A stretch of 64,000 nucleotides of DNA from positions 112,430-176,429 of the forward strand of contig JAPMOS010000079.1 in NCBI GenBank assembly GCA_027972325.1. Reading direction: 5' to 3'. Both the position numbers and the translations under genes were made by a program. Numbering within the stretch: the first letter of the stretch is position 1; each line of letters starts with the position of its first letter. Below the pieces are notes generated by a model. The model saw only the letters and a program-made list of their open reading frames with translations, had not been told where the DNA came from and did no database searches. This document shows positions 30,102-46,231 of this stretch, piece by piece. The stretch comes from Paratrimastix pyriformis. Its lineage: Eukaryota; Preaxostyla; Paratrimastigidae.

Positions 30102-31483
30102 ATGCGTTATTTTCTTTTCGCGACCACAGCCTGCAACCTTCGTCTGTTTTTGTTTTGGGGGGGATCCACATGTCCTTATTTTATCAGATTGCACGTACTG
30201 CGGGAACGATCCGGAGGAGATGGAGATGCCCATCCGCCCAAATCCCGAGGAGCTTCTTCCCAAGCTTCGGGCCTTCCTCGAGCGGGACCGTGAACAAACT
30301 CAGGAAAAGCCTATTTTGGTATTTTATGGCGGAGAACCCCTCACGAATTGGCCATTTGTGAAACTGGTCATGGACACATTCGACTGCAGATTCATCCTCC
30401 AGTCCAATTCAACCCTTCTTGATACTGTCCCCACCGATTACCTTGAGAAATTCGAATCTATCTTGGTTTCCATCGACGGCCGCCGGGACGTGGTCGATCG
30501 GAACCGGGGCGAGGGCACCTACGACCGGGTCGTCAAGAATTGCACCGCCGTCCGTCAAAGGGCCCGGTCTGTGTTTCCCCACCGCTCACTTTGGGTCTCC
30601 GCACTGCTTGTCACCGTTGCGCCTGTCATCTGACTCATCGCGCTCTTGCCGTGCGTTGGTTGGGATCCCTGGGGGCAGCGTCAAGAACATGGTTGCCCGT
30701 GGGTGCTGCATGGAAGGCGCCGCCGTGGACGAGGAGGTGCGCCACCTGATGTCGCTGCAGCAGGCCGGTGCCGACGCCGCGCACCCGAAGCCGCTCTTTG
30801 ACAACGTCTACTGGCAGCTCAACACCGGGTTCGACTTCCCCATGCGGGAGTCCTTCCCGATCTGGGTGCGGGACAGCTACAACCCGGGCATTAGCCGCCT
30901 CGTGGACGAGTGGGTTGCTGCGATGCGGGACCACGGCCGGGTGGCGGGGATCGTGCCCTTCGTGGCCCTGATGAAGACCCTTCTCGAACAGGCCGCCGAG
31001 GACCGGGCCCGCCCCGCTGACGCTGCCCCCGCCCCCAGGCCCATCATCCCCATCCGGTGCGGCATCGGGCACGACACGTTTTCCATCACCACCGATGGGC
31101 GGCTGGGCGGCTGCCCATGTGGCATCGGGGAGGCGTGGAACACCCTCGGCTACACGCACCCCAAAAACCGCTATCTGGGCCGGCACCCCGACCTGGAGGA
31201 GATCGTCACCCCGGCCGCTTCTCTGCCCAACTGTCTCACGGTCCGGGAGCCGTGCCCCAGCTGCGACATTCGGGACGTCTGCGGGGGTCGGTGCGTCTAT
31301 GCCTCCAAGACCAAGTACTGGGGTGACGAGGGCTTCGACGCCGTTTGCGCCACGGTTCGCCATTTGGTGGCCGAGCTGCGTCGGGTGCGGCCGGAGGTGG
31401 AGCAGCTCATTGTTGAAGGTCGCGTGCCCCGGGCGCCCTTCGAATATCCGGCCCAAGAATTCAGTCTCGAAATTATTCCCTGA
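30102..31483 (+). CDS. Radical SAM/SPASM enzyme of the archaeal AF1420/MJ0619-like type
   Basis: Three exons (30102-30141, 30188-30566, 30679-31483) sum to 1,224 nt, 407 residues. The start MRYFLFATTACNL joins across a 46-nt intron to give CNLHCTYC, the CxxxCxxC motif that binds the catalytic [4Fe-4S] cluster and SAM. ILVFYGGEPLTN is the GGE motif. SILVSIDG and YDRVVKNC are usual radical SAM strands. The middle has FDNVYWQLNTGFDFP. The C-terminal SPASM-type domain has CGIGHDTFSITTDGRLGGCP and CPSCDIRDVCGGRC for auxiliary clusters. From memory, this architecture matches a peptide-modifying radical SAM family best known from methanogenic archaea; the substrate is unknown. No precursor peptide is evident next to it. 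The enzyme needs anoxia and reduced ferredoxin or flavodoxin, and both kinds of protein are encoded in this window. Cytosolic by lack of targeting signals. Confidence 0.85.
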
Positions 31484-31664
31484 GCAACGAGCACCCGTCA
31501 TTTCAGCTTAACTGATTTATTCTTCTCCCCAAAACCCGCATGCATTCTCCTCTCCCTCTGGGTTCTCTCTACTGCTCTACCCGTTTTCGTATTTTCTCCT
31601 CTTGGATGACGGCAAGACCAGAAGAAGGTGCTCGGAGTGGTTTCTGCTTTTCTCCTCTATCTTA

Positions 31665-32645
31665 ATGTTTTCGGTAGTGCCCGCGTCGACGCAGACCAGT
31701 ACCTATTTTTCCCCAAATGAGGTGGCTCAACACAACCATCCGAGTGATTGCTGGCTTTCTTGGCTGGGTAAAGTTTATGACCTCACACCGTTGATCCGAG
31801 ATAATGCCTCCCAGTGTCTGCGAAAGAACTCTGGAAATCTTCCATTGTTAACGTTGTACAGCTCTGGCCATCCAGCCAATTTTGGACAACGCAGGCCGAG
31901 ATATTTCGCATTGGTTCAACCCTAAGACGGGCATGGTTCGTCCCCCCACCACCTACATCCGATCACCACTCCCGTTCCCGCCCCACCCACCACCCACCCA
32001 CCACCCAAACACGCCCGAACCCTCCGCACCCATTTGATTGCAGCTTCGGACCTGTGTTGATGAGGCCTCCGGTATGCTCGTTCCGTTTTTGCCCATGGGT
32101 AAACTTCTCCATGCTCTCCCACGGTCCGTCGGCCGGAAATCTCCTCCCACTATCCCCGCCCTCCCCATCCTCGCCCTCCCCTCTCCTGGACCCCCCTCAC
32201 GTTGTCTCTTTTGGATGCAGAGACCCTCGCACCGACTGCCCGAATGACTTTGCCATCCCTTGGTGGGCCGACACCCGGTTTTGTATCGGGACCCTCACCC
32301 GAAAGCCCCGAAAGATCCGGCTGGTCAATATGCTCACGCGCGACGAGCATGTCATTGAGGTATGTCGTTGCTTCCCGTGTCCGGTCTTGCCCCCCTCATA
32401 CCATCTTCCGTCAGGTTTGCACCGAGGAAACCCTCGAACAGATCCGCTCCCGGTATCTTTCGCACAACGCACACGCCCACAGCTACACGTGGAAATTCCT
32501 GGGGCAAACACTGGATATGACCAAGACTCTCCCTGAAAATAATATTCCAGACGAGGACGATGATCTTCACCGGCTTCGGATGGACCCTGATGCCCATATT
32601 CCCACCTTGCATCTGTATTATAACGATGATCTGACGGTTGCGTAG
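31665..32645 (+). CDS. CYB5D1-like ciliary cytochrome b5 domain protein
   Basis: About five exons. The first has YFSPNEVAQHNHPSDCWLSW and LGKVYDLTPLIRDN, matching the FTPAEVAQHN...YLGRVYDLT start of CYB5D1. Then RDISHWFNPKTG (with the HW heme histidine), LRTCVDEASGMLVPFLP, CPNDFAIPWWADTRFCIGTL, KIRLVNMLTRDEHVIEV, CTEETLEQIRSRYL, HSYTWKFLGQTLDMTKTL and the end TLHLYYNDDLTVA. The order matches animal and algal CYB5D1 throughout, including its ubiquitin-like C-terminal half. CYB5D1 is associated with the axoneme and ciliary beating, so this supports a flagellated cell. Introns start GTTCG, GTAAA and GTATG, including one of the few GTATG donors here. The junction before RDISHW is uncertain; a 28-nt GC-AG intron would fit best. 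Confidence 0.85.
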
Positions 32646-32723
32646 AACCAACGCTTTTATTTCATTTCATTTCATTTTTTTTTTTTTTTGGAACCTTCTT
32701 TTGGCGAAAGAAGGCCGATGACT

Positions 32724-33023
32724 TTACTTCTTTTCGACATTGATCGCATTCACAGGACAGATTCTGCAGAGTGTGATGACGACGGGCGAGAAGAAAACAA
32801 CAAATCGGACGTGGCTGCCTTCTCGGCCAGTTCGAGCTCCTCTGGGCTTAGCTCAGCAGGGCCGATATAGCGGCTCTTGGTGGTTTCCGCAGAAATCTCT
32901 GTAGGTCGATGAGAGGTGGGCCGGGAGGTCGGCAATCAGACCGAAAAGTGTCGGCGCCTCATTCACACATGCTTGGCAGCTGATGCAATCTTCATTCACG
33001 GTCACATTGACTGGAGTGCTCAT
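32724..33023 (-). CDS. Small single-cluster [4Fe-4S] ferredoxin
   Basis: Three exons (33023-32942, 32898-32811, 32763-32724) sum to 210 nt, 69 residues. The N-terminus reads VNVTVNEDCISCQACVNEAP, with Cys at CxxCxxC, then TLFEISAETTKSRYIG, a helix SPEELELAEKAAT, and the fourth ligand in ICPVNAINVEKK. This is a monocluster ferredoxin of the CIGCxxC...CPVxAI type. It carries one low-potential electron and could serve the radical SAM enzyme, the nitroreductase or pyruvate-type oxidoreductases. There is no presequence, so it should be cytosolic. Introns start GTCTG and GTCCG. It lies between CYB5D1 and the CCCH gene, with 134 bp to the divergent CCCH start. Confidence 0.9.
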
Positions 33024-33157
33024 CTCGACCTAAGGCGCAATTTTTAATTAGAAACGAGGATCCTGCGGGGGCTTTGAAGGAAGACTTTGGATGACTGCTA
33101 CTCTTCACTGAGAAGTTGTGTTTCCGGCCGTGGGAAGGAGACCTGGTTTCCTCCTCT

Positions 33158-36121
33158 ATGTCGCGTGTCAACCCTATCGCCTTTACAGCCTGTCCAGAAA
33201 GAGTGACGAGGGCAAGGATTGAGTGGGAAGACGTCGCGCCCTCCTTCACAAATACGGCGCATCCGTTCGCAGCGACCAAGCGGGCGGTCCCACCCCGAGC
33301 AGCAGTGCCACTTTTTTCAGGAATGGTTTAGCGTCCCTCGTTTTGATCCGCGTGGCGAAGAGGTTCCTGTCAAAGAGATAGGAGGTTTTCCGTTGGATGA
33401 CAGCCACAAGATTGTTGCCGTTGAAAAGCCCATCGTCTCAACCCTGTCGATTGAAGAGCAACTCGCCAAACAGGACTTATATAAGGCCTCTGCGTTTTTG
33501 TTTGAAGTTGAAAATCACGTCATTCTTTGGTGCCTTTTAGACGGAACTATGTCGTCTCTGGCAGGAAACGAACACATGCCGGTCTGCTGCTGCCGCAAAC
33601 CGCCCTTTTCACCTTCGTCCACTGCTTCCAAGATATGGCGATAATTGCCGTTTCGCGCATGGTCTCGAGGAACTTCGACCGCGTCTGCAGCATCCGAAGG
33701 TCCGCTCTCGTCACCCGGATCTTTTCTTGAATTCGTATCTGTTTTTTCTCCTGCCCTCAGTACAAGGTCTGCCTCTGTTCCGATTCAGAAGGGACAAACC
33801 GCGTTCCACCAGACCGTGGTGTGCCGGAGTTATGCCCTCACCGGACACTGCAAGTACGGGCAAAGGTGTCGCTTTATTCACGAAACCAGCACCCCCTTGA
33901 TCGTATCCCGCCCCAACGATGTCATCGAGCAGGTCTATTCGTGAACCCACACCGCGGTGCGATCCTTCTGGTCCAGCTTCCCGTCCCACAGTCCATTCTG
34001 GAAGCCGAAGCCCAACCTCCACCGCCCACCGTCTCACAGTGCCGCTTGGTGGACCCCGATGCCCCGTCGCCTGAGGGTCACTGGGCCCAGCCGCTGCCTG
34101 CATCCCCGGCCTCTCGGGAGATGCCCTCACTGGATCTCTCGCCCCCGGAGCTTGATCACATCCCCCTCCGGGCCTCTCCGTCTCGCATCACCAAGGCGTC
34201 CCGCACTTTTGCGGCCTCGCAAAGGGCCGTGACCCCTGGGGAGGATGCCAAACAATCTCGCAGCGGGAAGGGAAAGGGGCGGCCCGCACAGGCCCCCCGA
34301 GCCTCCCCGGATCCGTCTCCGCTACCCCCCAACGGGCGCCCCGGCGCAACGGCCCTTTCGCAAGTTTTTCCCCGTGCCACGACGGCTTCGGGTAGCCCAG
34401 CCAGCCGGGCAGTCCCAGTCCTTGGCAAGGCGGCTCCTCCGCCCTGGTGCGCCCGCAGCGACCAGACCACGGGCCGCTCAGGGCCCGCTTCTTCTCCCGC
34501 TCCCGCGACGACCCGGGATCCCGCACTGCCTCCCATCGGTTGCGCCCCAGTCGATCAATCCCTGGCGAGGCCCCCCGTGGCCAGGGGGCAGCCGTCCTCG
34601 GCATCGACGCTCCAGCTGGGCGTCCCCTCGTCGCCCCAGCCCCCGACATGGCAGCCCCAAAGGGCGCCGGACGGAGGCAATCGCCCCGGGGACCGGCCCC
34701 CGGATCACTGCGCCGGGTCTCCTCCTCCGCAGGCGCAGCCGCAGTCGCAATCCCGGATGGACGTGTTCGATATGATGGTGGGCCTCTCGTGCGGCCTGGA
34801 TCTCCTCCAGCTGCAGCAACAGCCCGGCTCGCCCGCCCCTCCCGGGGCCTCGAGCCCCTTGGTCGCAGCCCCGGTTTTCATGGCCCTTCCGCTTCCCGGG
34901 CCGGGGGGGTCCCCGCCACCCTCGGGCATCAGCTTCGAGTCGCTCTTCGCGGGGTCGCTGGGCCTCACGCTGGGCCGGCAGCCACAGCAACAGAGCCCTA
35001 CCCTGCCCTTGCTGGGGTCGCCCTTCGCCACTGGCCCCGAGGCTGCCGCCCCGGCTGCTGTGGCTCCCTCGCCGACCTCTTCCCAATGTTCCCACGGTTC
35101 CCTGTACCAGTCGACTCCCCCATCACCCACCCGGCCCCCTTCGGGCGTCGCGGCCGATCCGTTCCCGGGCTTCTCGGCGGGCCTGGCCACGGCCTCCGAG
35201 CCCTGCCGGCCCCCTCCTGCGCAGCAGCAACAGCAGCCGATCGCCCCGACGGCCCTCAGGCCGTGCGCCCCGCCCAGCGGCGCCCCCATCCGGTTGAACC
35301 CACGCGCGACGGCCTTCCTGCCCCACCGCCGGGGGCCCTGCACCACCGCGTCCCCTGGCCTCTCCTCGCCGTCGCCCGCGCTGACGAGTTCCATCCCGCG
35401 CCCCCCGCCGCCCCCGCCCTTCCTCGCCACCGCGTCGACACCGACCCCGCCATTGGCCCCGGAGGACCCGATCCACCCTGCGGCCCTGGCTACGGCTACG
35501 GCTGTCGGCGCCACCCCAGGGCCGCCCCCGATGAGCGGTGGTGACTCAGCCCCCCGATCCGAATCTCGCCCGACGCCGGGTCTCCAACCCACGGTCGGGG
35601 GCGGGCTTCTCCCGCTGCCCTTCGGCGAGCCCAGTCCCCTTCAGGCCCCAGTCAGCTCGCCCGGCCTGCTGGCCGACCCCTGGTGCCCCGGAGATGTCGA
35701 CGATGCCCTCGCCTGGACCGACGAGGCCGCGCCCGCCGAGGAGCCGCTCCCCCCGGGGGACGTCTGCATGGACGAGGACGAGCGCCCGCCCGGGACCGTG
35801 TCCCCGGCCGAGGCCCACGGGGGCGGGAGGCCCACGGCGGCCTCCTCCTCAGCCATGTCGACCTCGTCCCTCCGCCCCACGACCGTCTCCTCGCCCTGGC
35901 TGCAGCAGCTGCACCGGTCCCACTCCTGGAGCGGCTTCACCCTGGAGGCTCCGGCCTGCCCGCCCCCGGCCTCGTCCCCCTTCGGGCCGGCGGCGGCCCC
36001 CTTCGCGCTGATGGCCGCCATGCCGCCCATCGACGAGCTCATGGCAACGGCCCCCTCGCCCGCACCCCCGCGCCCTGCCATTCTTGTCCCCGCCGCCCCG
36101 CCCGTGCCCCCGACCGGCTGA
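33158..36121 (+). CDS. TTP/ZFP36-type tandem CCCH zinc-finger protein
   Basis: Seven exons (33158-33286, 33321-33485, 33541-33581, 33633-33699, 33761-33766, 33813-33932, 33992-36121) sum to 2,658 nt, 885 residues. Spliced, the finger region gives YKTELCRLWQETNTC then RYGDNCRFAHGLEELR, followed by HPKYKTVVCRSYALTGHC and KYGQRCRFIHE. Both fingers are C-x8-C-x5-C-x3-H with the family lead-ins YKTELC and HPKYKT and a normal linker. Such proteins bind UAUU-type AU-rich elements in mRNA 3' UTRs and recruit CCR4-NOT. The long C-terminal exon is Pro/Ser/Gln-rich with short hydrophobic motifs (FESLFAGSLGLTLG, WLQQLHRSHSWSGFTLE) that may bind deadenylase. Exon 5 would be a 6-nt microexon, and intron 2 appears to be GC-AG. 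The start ATG is the first that keeps phase; upstream exons cannot be excluded. Confidence 0.85.
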
Positions 36122-36364
36122 CAATGAGGGCGACCTGCTTCGCCTTTCTTGATCCTGATCCTGCTGCTGCTGCCGTTTTTTTTTTGATGGTTGACAACCG
36201 CCCTTACGCCCTCACCCTCCCCCCACCCCCCTTCCCGCCTTCTGCTTGTCTGCGAAAAAACCGCAGAAGAGAGAGCGCGCCAGAGAGAGGGAAGGGCGAG
36301 GAGAGACCAGAGGGAAGGGACGGGGCGAAGAAGCGGCTGCGGCAGTCACCGGGGATGAAGCGGC

Positions 36365-37076
36365 CTATTCGATCCACTGGACGTGGGCGGCCGTGTCGAT
36401 GGGGTGCGCCGGGTTGACCCCGGCCGGGACGGGGTAGCCCACCGTGATGGCCAGCACGAACTCCTCGTCGGCCCGCAGGGGCACGTACTGCGGCACCAGC
36501 TCCTTGCCGTACATCCGGGCAAGGCCCACCGGGCAGGTGCCCAGGCCCAGCGAGTGGGCCGTCAGAAGCTGTCCGAAGTGAGGAGGGGCAGGCGACGGTC
36601 AGAGACACCGAGGGTGGGCACTCCTCTCTCCAGTCCCCAAGCCACAGCTTGGCAGCTTGGCAGCCCGACGGACCAGGTTTTGGACAGCCAGGCCGCAATC
36701 AAGCTCAGCAAAGACGGAGGCCTCCTTGGGGCGGGTCACAAAGAGCACAGTAGGGGCGTCGTAGAAGATAACATTCTCGACATGCAGATTCTCCTTGCGC
36801 TGGGCCAGGTTCGGGTTGATCGCGCTGAGAAGAACGAAAATATTTTTGGTGATGCTGCGCAACTCAAGTGAGAACCGACAGTTTTTCGATCGCGGTGCCA
36901 AGCTGGGCGATTTTTTGCGCATCAGAAAGCACATAAAATTTCCAGGGTTGCTGGTTCCGAGCGGAGGGTGCCATCAGGGCAGCATTCAGGAGCTGCTCGA
37001 TCAGATGGCGAGGAACGGGGGTGGTCTGGTACTTGCGGACGGTATGCCGCGTCTCGACTGCTTGGCTGACTTGCAT
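36365..37076 (-). CDS. Nitroreductase-family FMN oxidoreductase
   Basis: Three exons (37076-36880, 36824-36674, 36568-36365) sum to 552 nt, 183 residues, the normal size for a compact nitroreductase. The start MQVSQAVETRHTVRKYQ has the RxSxRxY FMN-phosphate region. LLNAALMAPSARNQQPW is the A-P-S-x-x-N-x-Q-P-W signature. Later come VIFYDAPTVLFVTR, FAELDCGLAVQNLLLTAHSL and LGTCPVGL, then VLAITVGYPV near the C-terminus. These dimeric flavoenzymes reduce nitro compounds, quinones or other acceptors with NAD(P)H and are common in anaerobic protists, often by transfer from bacteria. The introns (GTCGG and GTCCG donors) show it is now a normal nuclear gene. Its start is 87 bp from the left copy of the 44-bp inverted repeat. 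Confidence 0.92.
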
Positions 37077-37162
37077 TTTCTTCCCGGGGCACTGTGTTCA
37101 GTTGCAGATGCCAGAATAGCCTGCCGAACCCAACGTTGATGATCATCGGCCGGCCTCGGAAG

Positions 37163-37206
37163 TAACGTGGGTGCCCCAAACCCGGAAATAGGCCCCAAAC
37201 CCGTTA
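37163..37206 (+). repeat. Left 44-bp inverted repeat
   Basis: Begins TAACGTGGGTGCCCCAAACC and ends CCCCAAACCCGTTA. It is the exact reverse complement of 38385-38428 (44 of 44 bases). It contains two direct copies of CCCCAAACCCG. The ends TAACG/CGTTA are themselves inverted. Confidence 0.95.
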
Positions 37207-37211
37207 TGCTT

Positions 37212-38143
37212 TGAGGGAGCCGCCGCGAACGCCCGAGGCGGCCCCGGAGGATCCCCATCCACCCGCCAACCGGACGGGTCCCCAAGTTTTACCCACTGTT
37301 GCGGCGGCGGCAGCAGCCCAACCAGGCGATCAGGCGATCGACCTCAACCACTTGCTGAATTTCCGCGACCAAGAAGAACATTTCACACCCCAAACCCCCG
37401 TGGAGTTTCCACAACTTGACGGTGTGTCTTTTTCAAGAGGAACCTTTCCCAACTGAACATCTGACCCGGCATTAAATGTCGACTGATGATCTTCGACGAC
37501 CCCGTCTGTCTTCCTTCCGTCACAAATCCTCTTAATCCCAAATGTCCACGCACAGTATCTCCACGAGCCGGGGTTGACGCTGGCGCAGCCATGCATCCTG
37601 CGAGCGCACAACGGTTTTCCTGGTCCCGTGGGTCCCTCACCCGGCTCGGCGAGGTGTGGCAGAGGAGGAGGTCCGCACAAGTTGGGTGGGTGGCTTCAAT
37701 TGATGGTCCCCAACAGTTCCCTGGACATTGTGGGCGCCCCGGAGGAGAACCCAGTGCACACTGGGCAGAATTTCTGCGGCCCCCGGATCGGGGACCCCGT
37801 CCCCGCCCCGGACAAGGCGACGAGTTCTGCGGGCGGGATGCCAGTCCTTGCCCCCACCTCGGACTCTGGTGCTCCTGTCGATTCATGGTGGGAGGAATCC
37901 CCCTGGGGGCGCCTGCCCCTCCGCGGCGCTTTCACTTCGCGTTTTGCTGCCCCGACATGCCCCCACTGCCCACCCCGCTCCGCTGACAGTGTCCCGCCCC
38001 CACCTCGCCATGGGGCGTCACACAATGCCTCCCCTTGGTTGCGGGCCACCTGTTGCCCTGTTCCAGGCGCCATGCCCGCCTCCATGCCGCGGGGGTTGCC
38101 TTTCTCCGACCCTGCTTCCCTGCCGTTTCCTCCCCGACCTTGA
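37212..38143 (+). CDS. Gene fragment inside the inverted-repeat segment, unknown product
   Basis: Two exons can be read. The first, open from within the left repeat, has PRTPEAAPEDPHPPANRTGP, then QAIDLNHLLNFRDQEEHFTP and QTPVEFPQLDG. The second, after a cacag acceptor near 37557, reads YLHEPGLTLAQPCILRAHNG, GGWLQLMVPNSSLDIVGAPE and PTCPHCPPRS and ends at 38143. LNHLLNF resembles the LNHLLNFTF segment of RNF10-type proteins, but the RING that should follow is missing. There is no ATG before the first exon in frame. I regard it as a truncated or captured fragment. Confidence 0.35.
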
Positions 38144-38384
38144 CGTCGCGTCGTGATTTTTGGATGTTTCGACTGAACTCGTCGAGTTACAAGAGATCCG
38201 CCTGCCAATTGTTGCGTTCCGCTGTCACTTGGGCAAGTTGGGTCCGACATGATCTGATCGATGTCTCGGGTCCAACCATTCCTTTCCGGGCTGTTTTGCC
38301 CCTCTGTTGGTCTTCTTGGGGGTTGGGGTTTTCCGTATTTCCTGACGCCGGCAGGACTGCGCCCCTGGAACCATCCCAAACATG

Positions 38385-38428
38385 TAACGGGTTTGGGGCC
38401 TATTTCCGGGTTTGGGGCACCCACGTTA
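38385..38428 (-). repeat. Right 44-bp inverted repeat
   Basis: Exact reverse complement of 37163-37206. About 35 bp beyond it lies CCCTTTATAAGGG, a TATA-containing inverted repeat of unknown relevance. Confidence 0.95.
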
Positions 38429-38731
38429 AATCTCCTTTTTCCGTCTCCTATTTCTCCGCCCCCCCTTTATAAGGGCCCACGTTTGTTTCCCTTGAACAGA
38501 GAGCCTTTATGTCTTCTCCTGTCTTTGACACCGGATCAAGACAACAACTGGGCCCTGGCCGGACCTGCCAGCGCAGCGCTCACGAAACCAGGCCAATGCT
38601 TCCTGTGCCCAGCCTTTGGACCATTTCGGGACAACGCACCGTGTTGGAGCGCCAAGATATGAACAAGGAGAGAGAAAAAAAGAGAACGCCAATCATCGAC
38701 CGCTCACGGCGGCGAACAACTCCCAAGCGAA

Positions 38732-44662
<5,931 letters not shown>

Positions 44663-44738
44663 GCCCAGTAAATGAGTCCGAACCGTTCCACTGGGGCACC
44701 CAAGGGATGTCCGTTATTTTTTGACACGCTGGAGCAAT

Positions 44739-45539
44739 TTATTGTTTCCCCGCGATCAAAAATTTGAGCAGTTCCAGTTCGTGCGAGTCGGTTTGGCGCA
44801 TACGGTGCGCTAAAAGGCAACATTCATTTTCGCAGATTCCCATCCGTCCAATGGCCCTAATCTGCATTCCGCGTTCCGGGATGAGCTTGACCTGTTGCGC
44901 CTGGTGGTGTTTTTGGGTTAGTTGAAACCTCCTTAAACAGACCCATATTTCCACGCGGACTCCAAACCGAGCTCGAAGATTATCACAGACTGTCACCTGC
45001 CTCCGACCGGGTGGATCCTGACATTCTAGGACAGCAGTGACGACGCCAACAAGCTCCACAAATACCACTGGTCGTTGATGCCAAATCCATTGGTTCATCC
45101 CTTCTTCGAAATGAATTTCTTCTCTGACTTGGCTCGGACTCATGGTGAGGAGAGGAGCCCCGAGACTCGAAGCAGCATTGTTTCCCAACCCTGTATCATT
45201 GGGGCAACGATTTGTTGGGGGATGAAGTGGCTGCGGCGGCGGCGGAGGTGGTGGTGGCGGCGGAGGTGGTGGCGGTGGTGGTGGCGGAGGGGGCTGTGGC
45301 CGTCGGGTTTCGGCAGATTTCGACTGGACGGGACGATATCGGGCCACAACGGATTGTTGTGGGTGTTCAATATCATCACGGTAACCTTCAGGGATCATAA
45401 ACTGGTAACGTTGAGACTCATTGGATGGGGGTTGGGCGACTCGGGGGAGATCGGACTTGATTTGCTTCAATCGAATTTGCTTTGGGGAACTTGGGTGCAA
45501 GATCCGCTTGGTTCCACTCGGTGTGGATGCGGAGTTCAT
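44739..45539 (-). CDS. OB-fold nucleic-acid-binding protein (RPA2/Stn1-like)
   Basis: Two exons separated by an intron that starts GTCTG after EIW and ends caacag. The N-terminus MNSASTPSGTKRILHPSSPK is basic; a long poly-proline tract follows, encoded by GGT/GGC-type triplets at about 45228-45293. The folded part has MNQWIWHQRPVVFVELVGVV, VLECQDPPGRRQVTV, then FGVRVEIW, VKLIPERGMQIRAIGRMG and HRMRQTDSHELELLKFLI. A strand pattern of VxxVGxVxxV followed by a V-D-x-RxxVRVE strand and a GxxIRxxGxxG strand is that of RPA32 and Stn1 OB-folds. The usual C-terminal winged helix is absent, so the protein is shorter than either. A role with single-stranded DNA at telomeres or replication forks is likely but unproven. 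Confidence 0.6.
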   Translation of the reverse strand: MNSASTPSGTKRILHPSSPKQIRLKQIKSDLPRVAQPPSNESQRYQFMIPEGYRDDIEHPQQSVVARYRPVQSKSAETRRPQPPPPPPPPPPPPPPPPPPPPQPLHPPTNRCPNDTGLGNNAASSLGAPLLTMSPSQVREEIHFEEGMNQWIWHQRPVVFVELVGVVTAVLECQDPPGRRQVTVCDNLRARFGVRVEIWVCLRRFQLTQKHHQAQQVKLIPERGMQIRAIGRMGICENECCLLAHRMRQTDSHELELLKFLIAGKQ

Positions 45540-45607
45540 CGAGGTGGGCGTGCCGGCACGGGGGCTGGTGCGTTTGGAGAAGTTCGCATTACTCTGCGCG
45601 GTCGAGG

Positions 45608-46071
45608 ATGAGCTGCCTCTTTTGCCGAATTATTCGCGGTGAAGTCCCATGTTACAAGGTGTTCGAAAATGAGCATGCCTTGGCATTCCTGGATGTGGGA
45701 CCACTGAGCGTGGGTCATACCCTTGTCATCCCCAAGTCACATGCGGCCACTATGGACGAAGTCCCCGATGAATGCTTGGCCGATATGATGGTGGCGATCA
45801 AAAAGGTGGCCAAAGCCATCCGCGCCGAGTTTGGCGAGGGAATGAATTACAACGTTCTGGTCCGCACCAGACCAACCTGTCTGCAGTCTGTGACCCTGTT
45901 TAGCAAAACAACGGTCGGATGGCGCATCAATTCGTGCCGCATGTCCACTACCACGTCATCCCGAAGCCCAACGCCGAGCAGGGTCTGGGCGTCCACTGGC
46001 CCATCCGGGAGACCCCCAAGCCGGCCGCCTTGACCACTCTGGCGGCTTCGCTCGCCTCGCACTGCCAGTAG
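45608..46071 (+). CDS. HIT-family (HINT-like) nucleotide hydrolase
   Basis: Two exons (45608-45859 and 45904-46071) sum to 420 nt, 139 residues. The start MSCLFCRIIRGEVPCYKVFE contains the CxxC zinc site of HINT proteins. FLDVGPLSVGHTLVIPKSH and NVLQNNGRMAHQFVPHVHYH lead into the histidine triad HVHYHVIP, whose middle His is the nucleophile. The tail is PKPAALTTLAASLASHCQ. HINT enzymes hydrolyse AMP-lysine and other adenosine phosphoramidates. The 44-nt intron starts GTCCG and ends TTTAG. Divergent from the OB-fold gene by 68 bp, suggesting a shared promoter. Confidence 0.95.
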
Positions 46072-46231
46072 CCGACAGGAACGGTCGAGTTATTGGATGG
46101 GCGAGAGGGAGGGGAAAATAACACACCACGGGACATTCCATGGATGGAGATGCCGGGCAAAGCCCTGTGAAGAAGTAATGTGAAGACAAGAGAAGAGAAG
46201 ATAAGAGAAGAGGCAGGGAAGGGGGACGCCA

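Larger units (their letters stand above)
37163..38428. mobile_element. Candidate 1.27-kb element bounded by perfect 44-bp terminal inverted repeats
   Basis: The two 44-bp copies flank 1,178 bp. If the element runs from ACGTGGG to CCCACGT, both ends are flanked by TA, consistent with a TA target duplication of the Tc1/mariner kind, but a dinucleotide is weak evidence. No transposase motif is visible inside. Instead there are spliced-looking host-like exons (listed separately), so this may be a non-autonomous element that captured gene fragments. The alternative is two unrelated insertions of a short repeat in opposite directions. Confidence 0.5.

Noticed and set aside
37168-37206. CCCCAAACCC motifs as telomere-like repeats
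   Set aside because: Only two copies per inverted repeat, not tandem, and in the interior of a gene-dense region.
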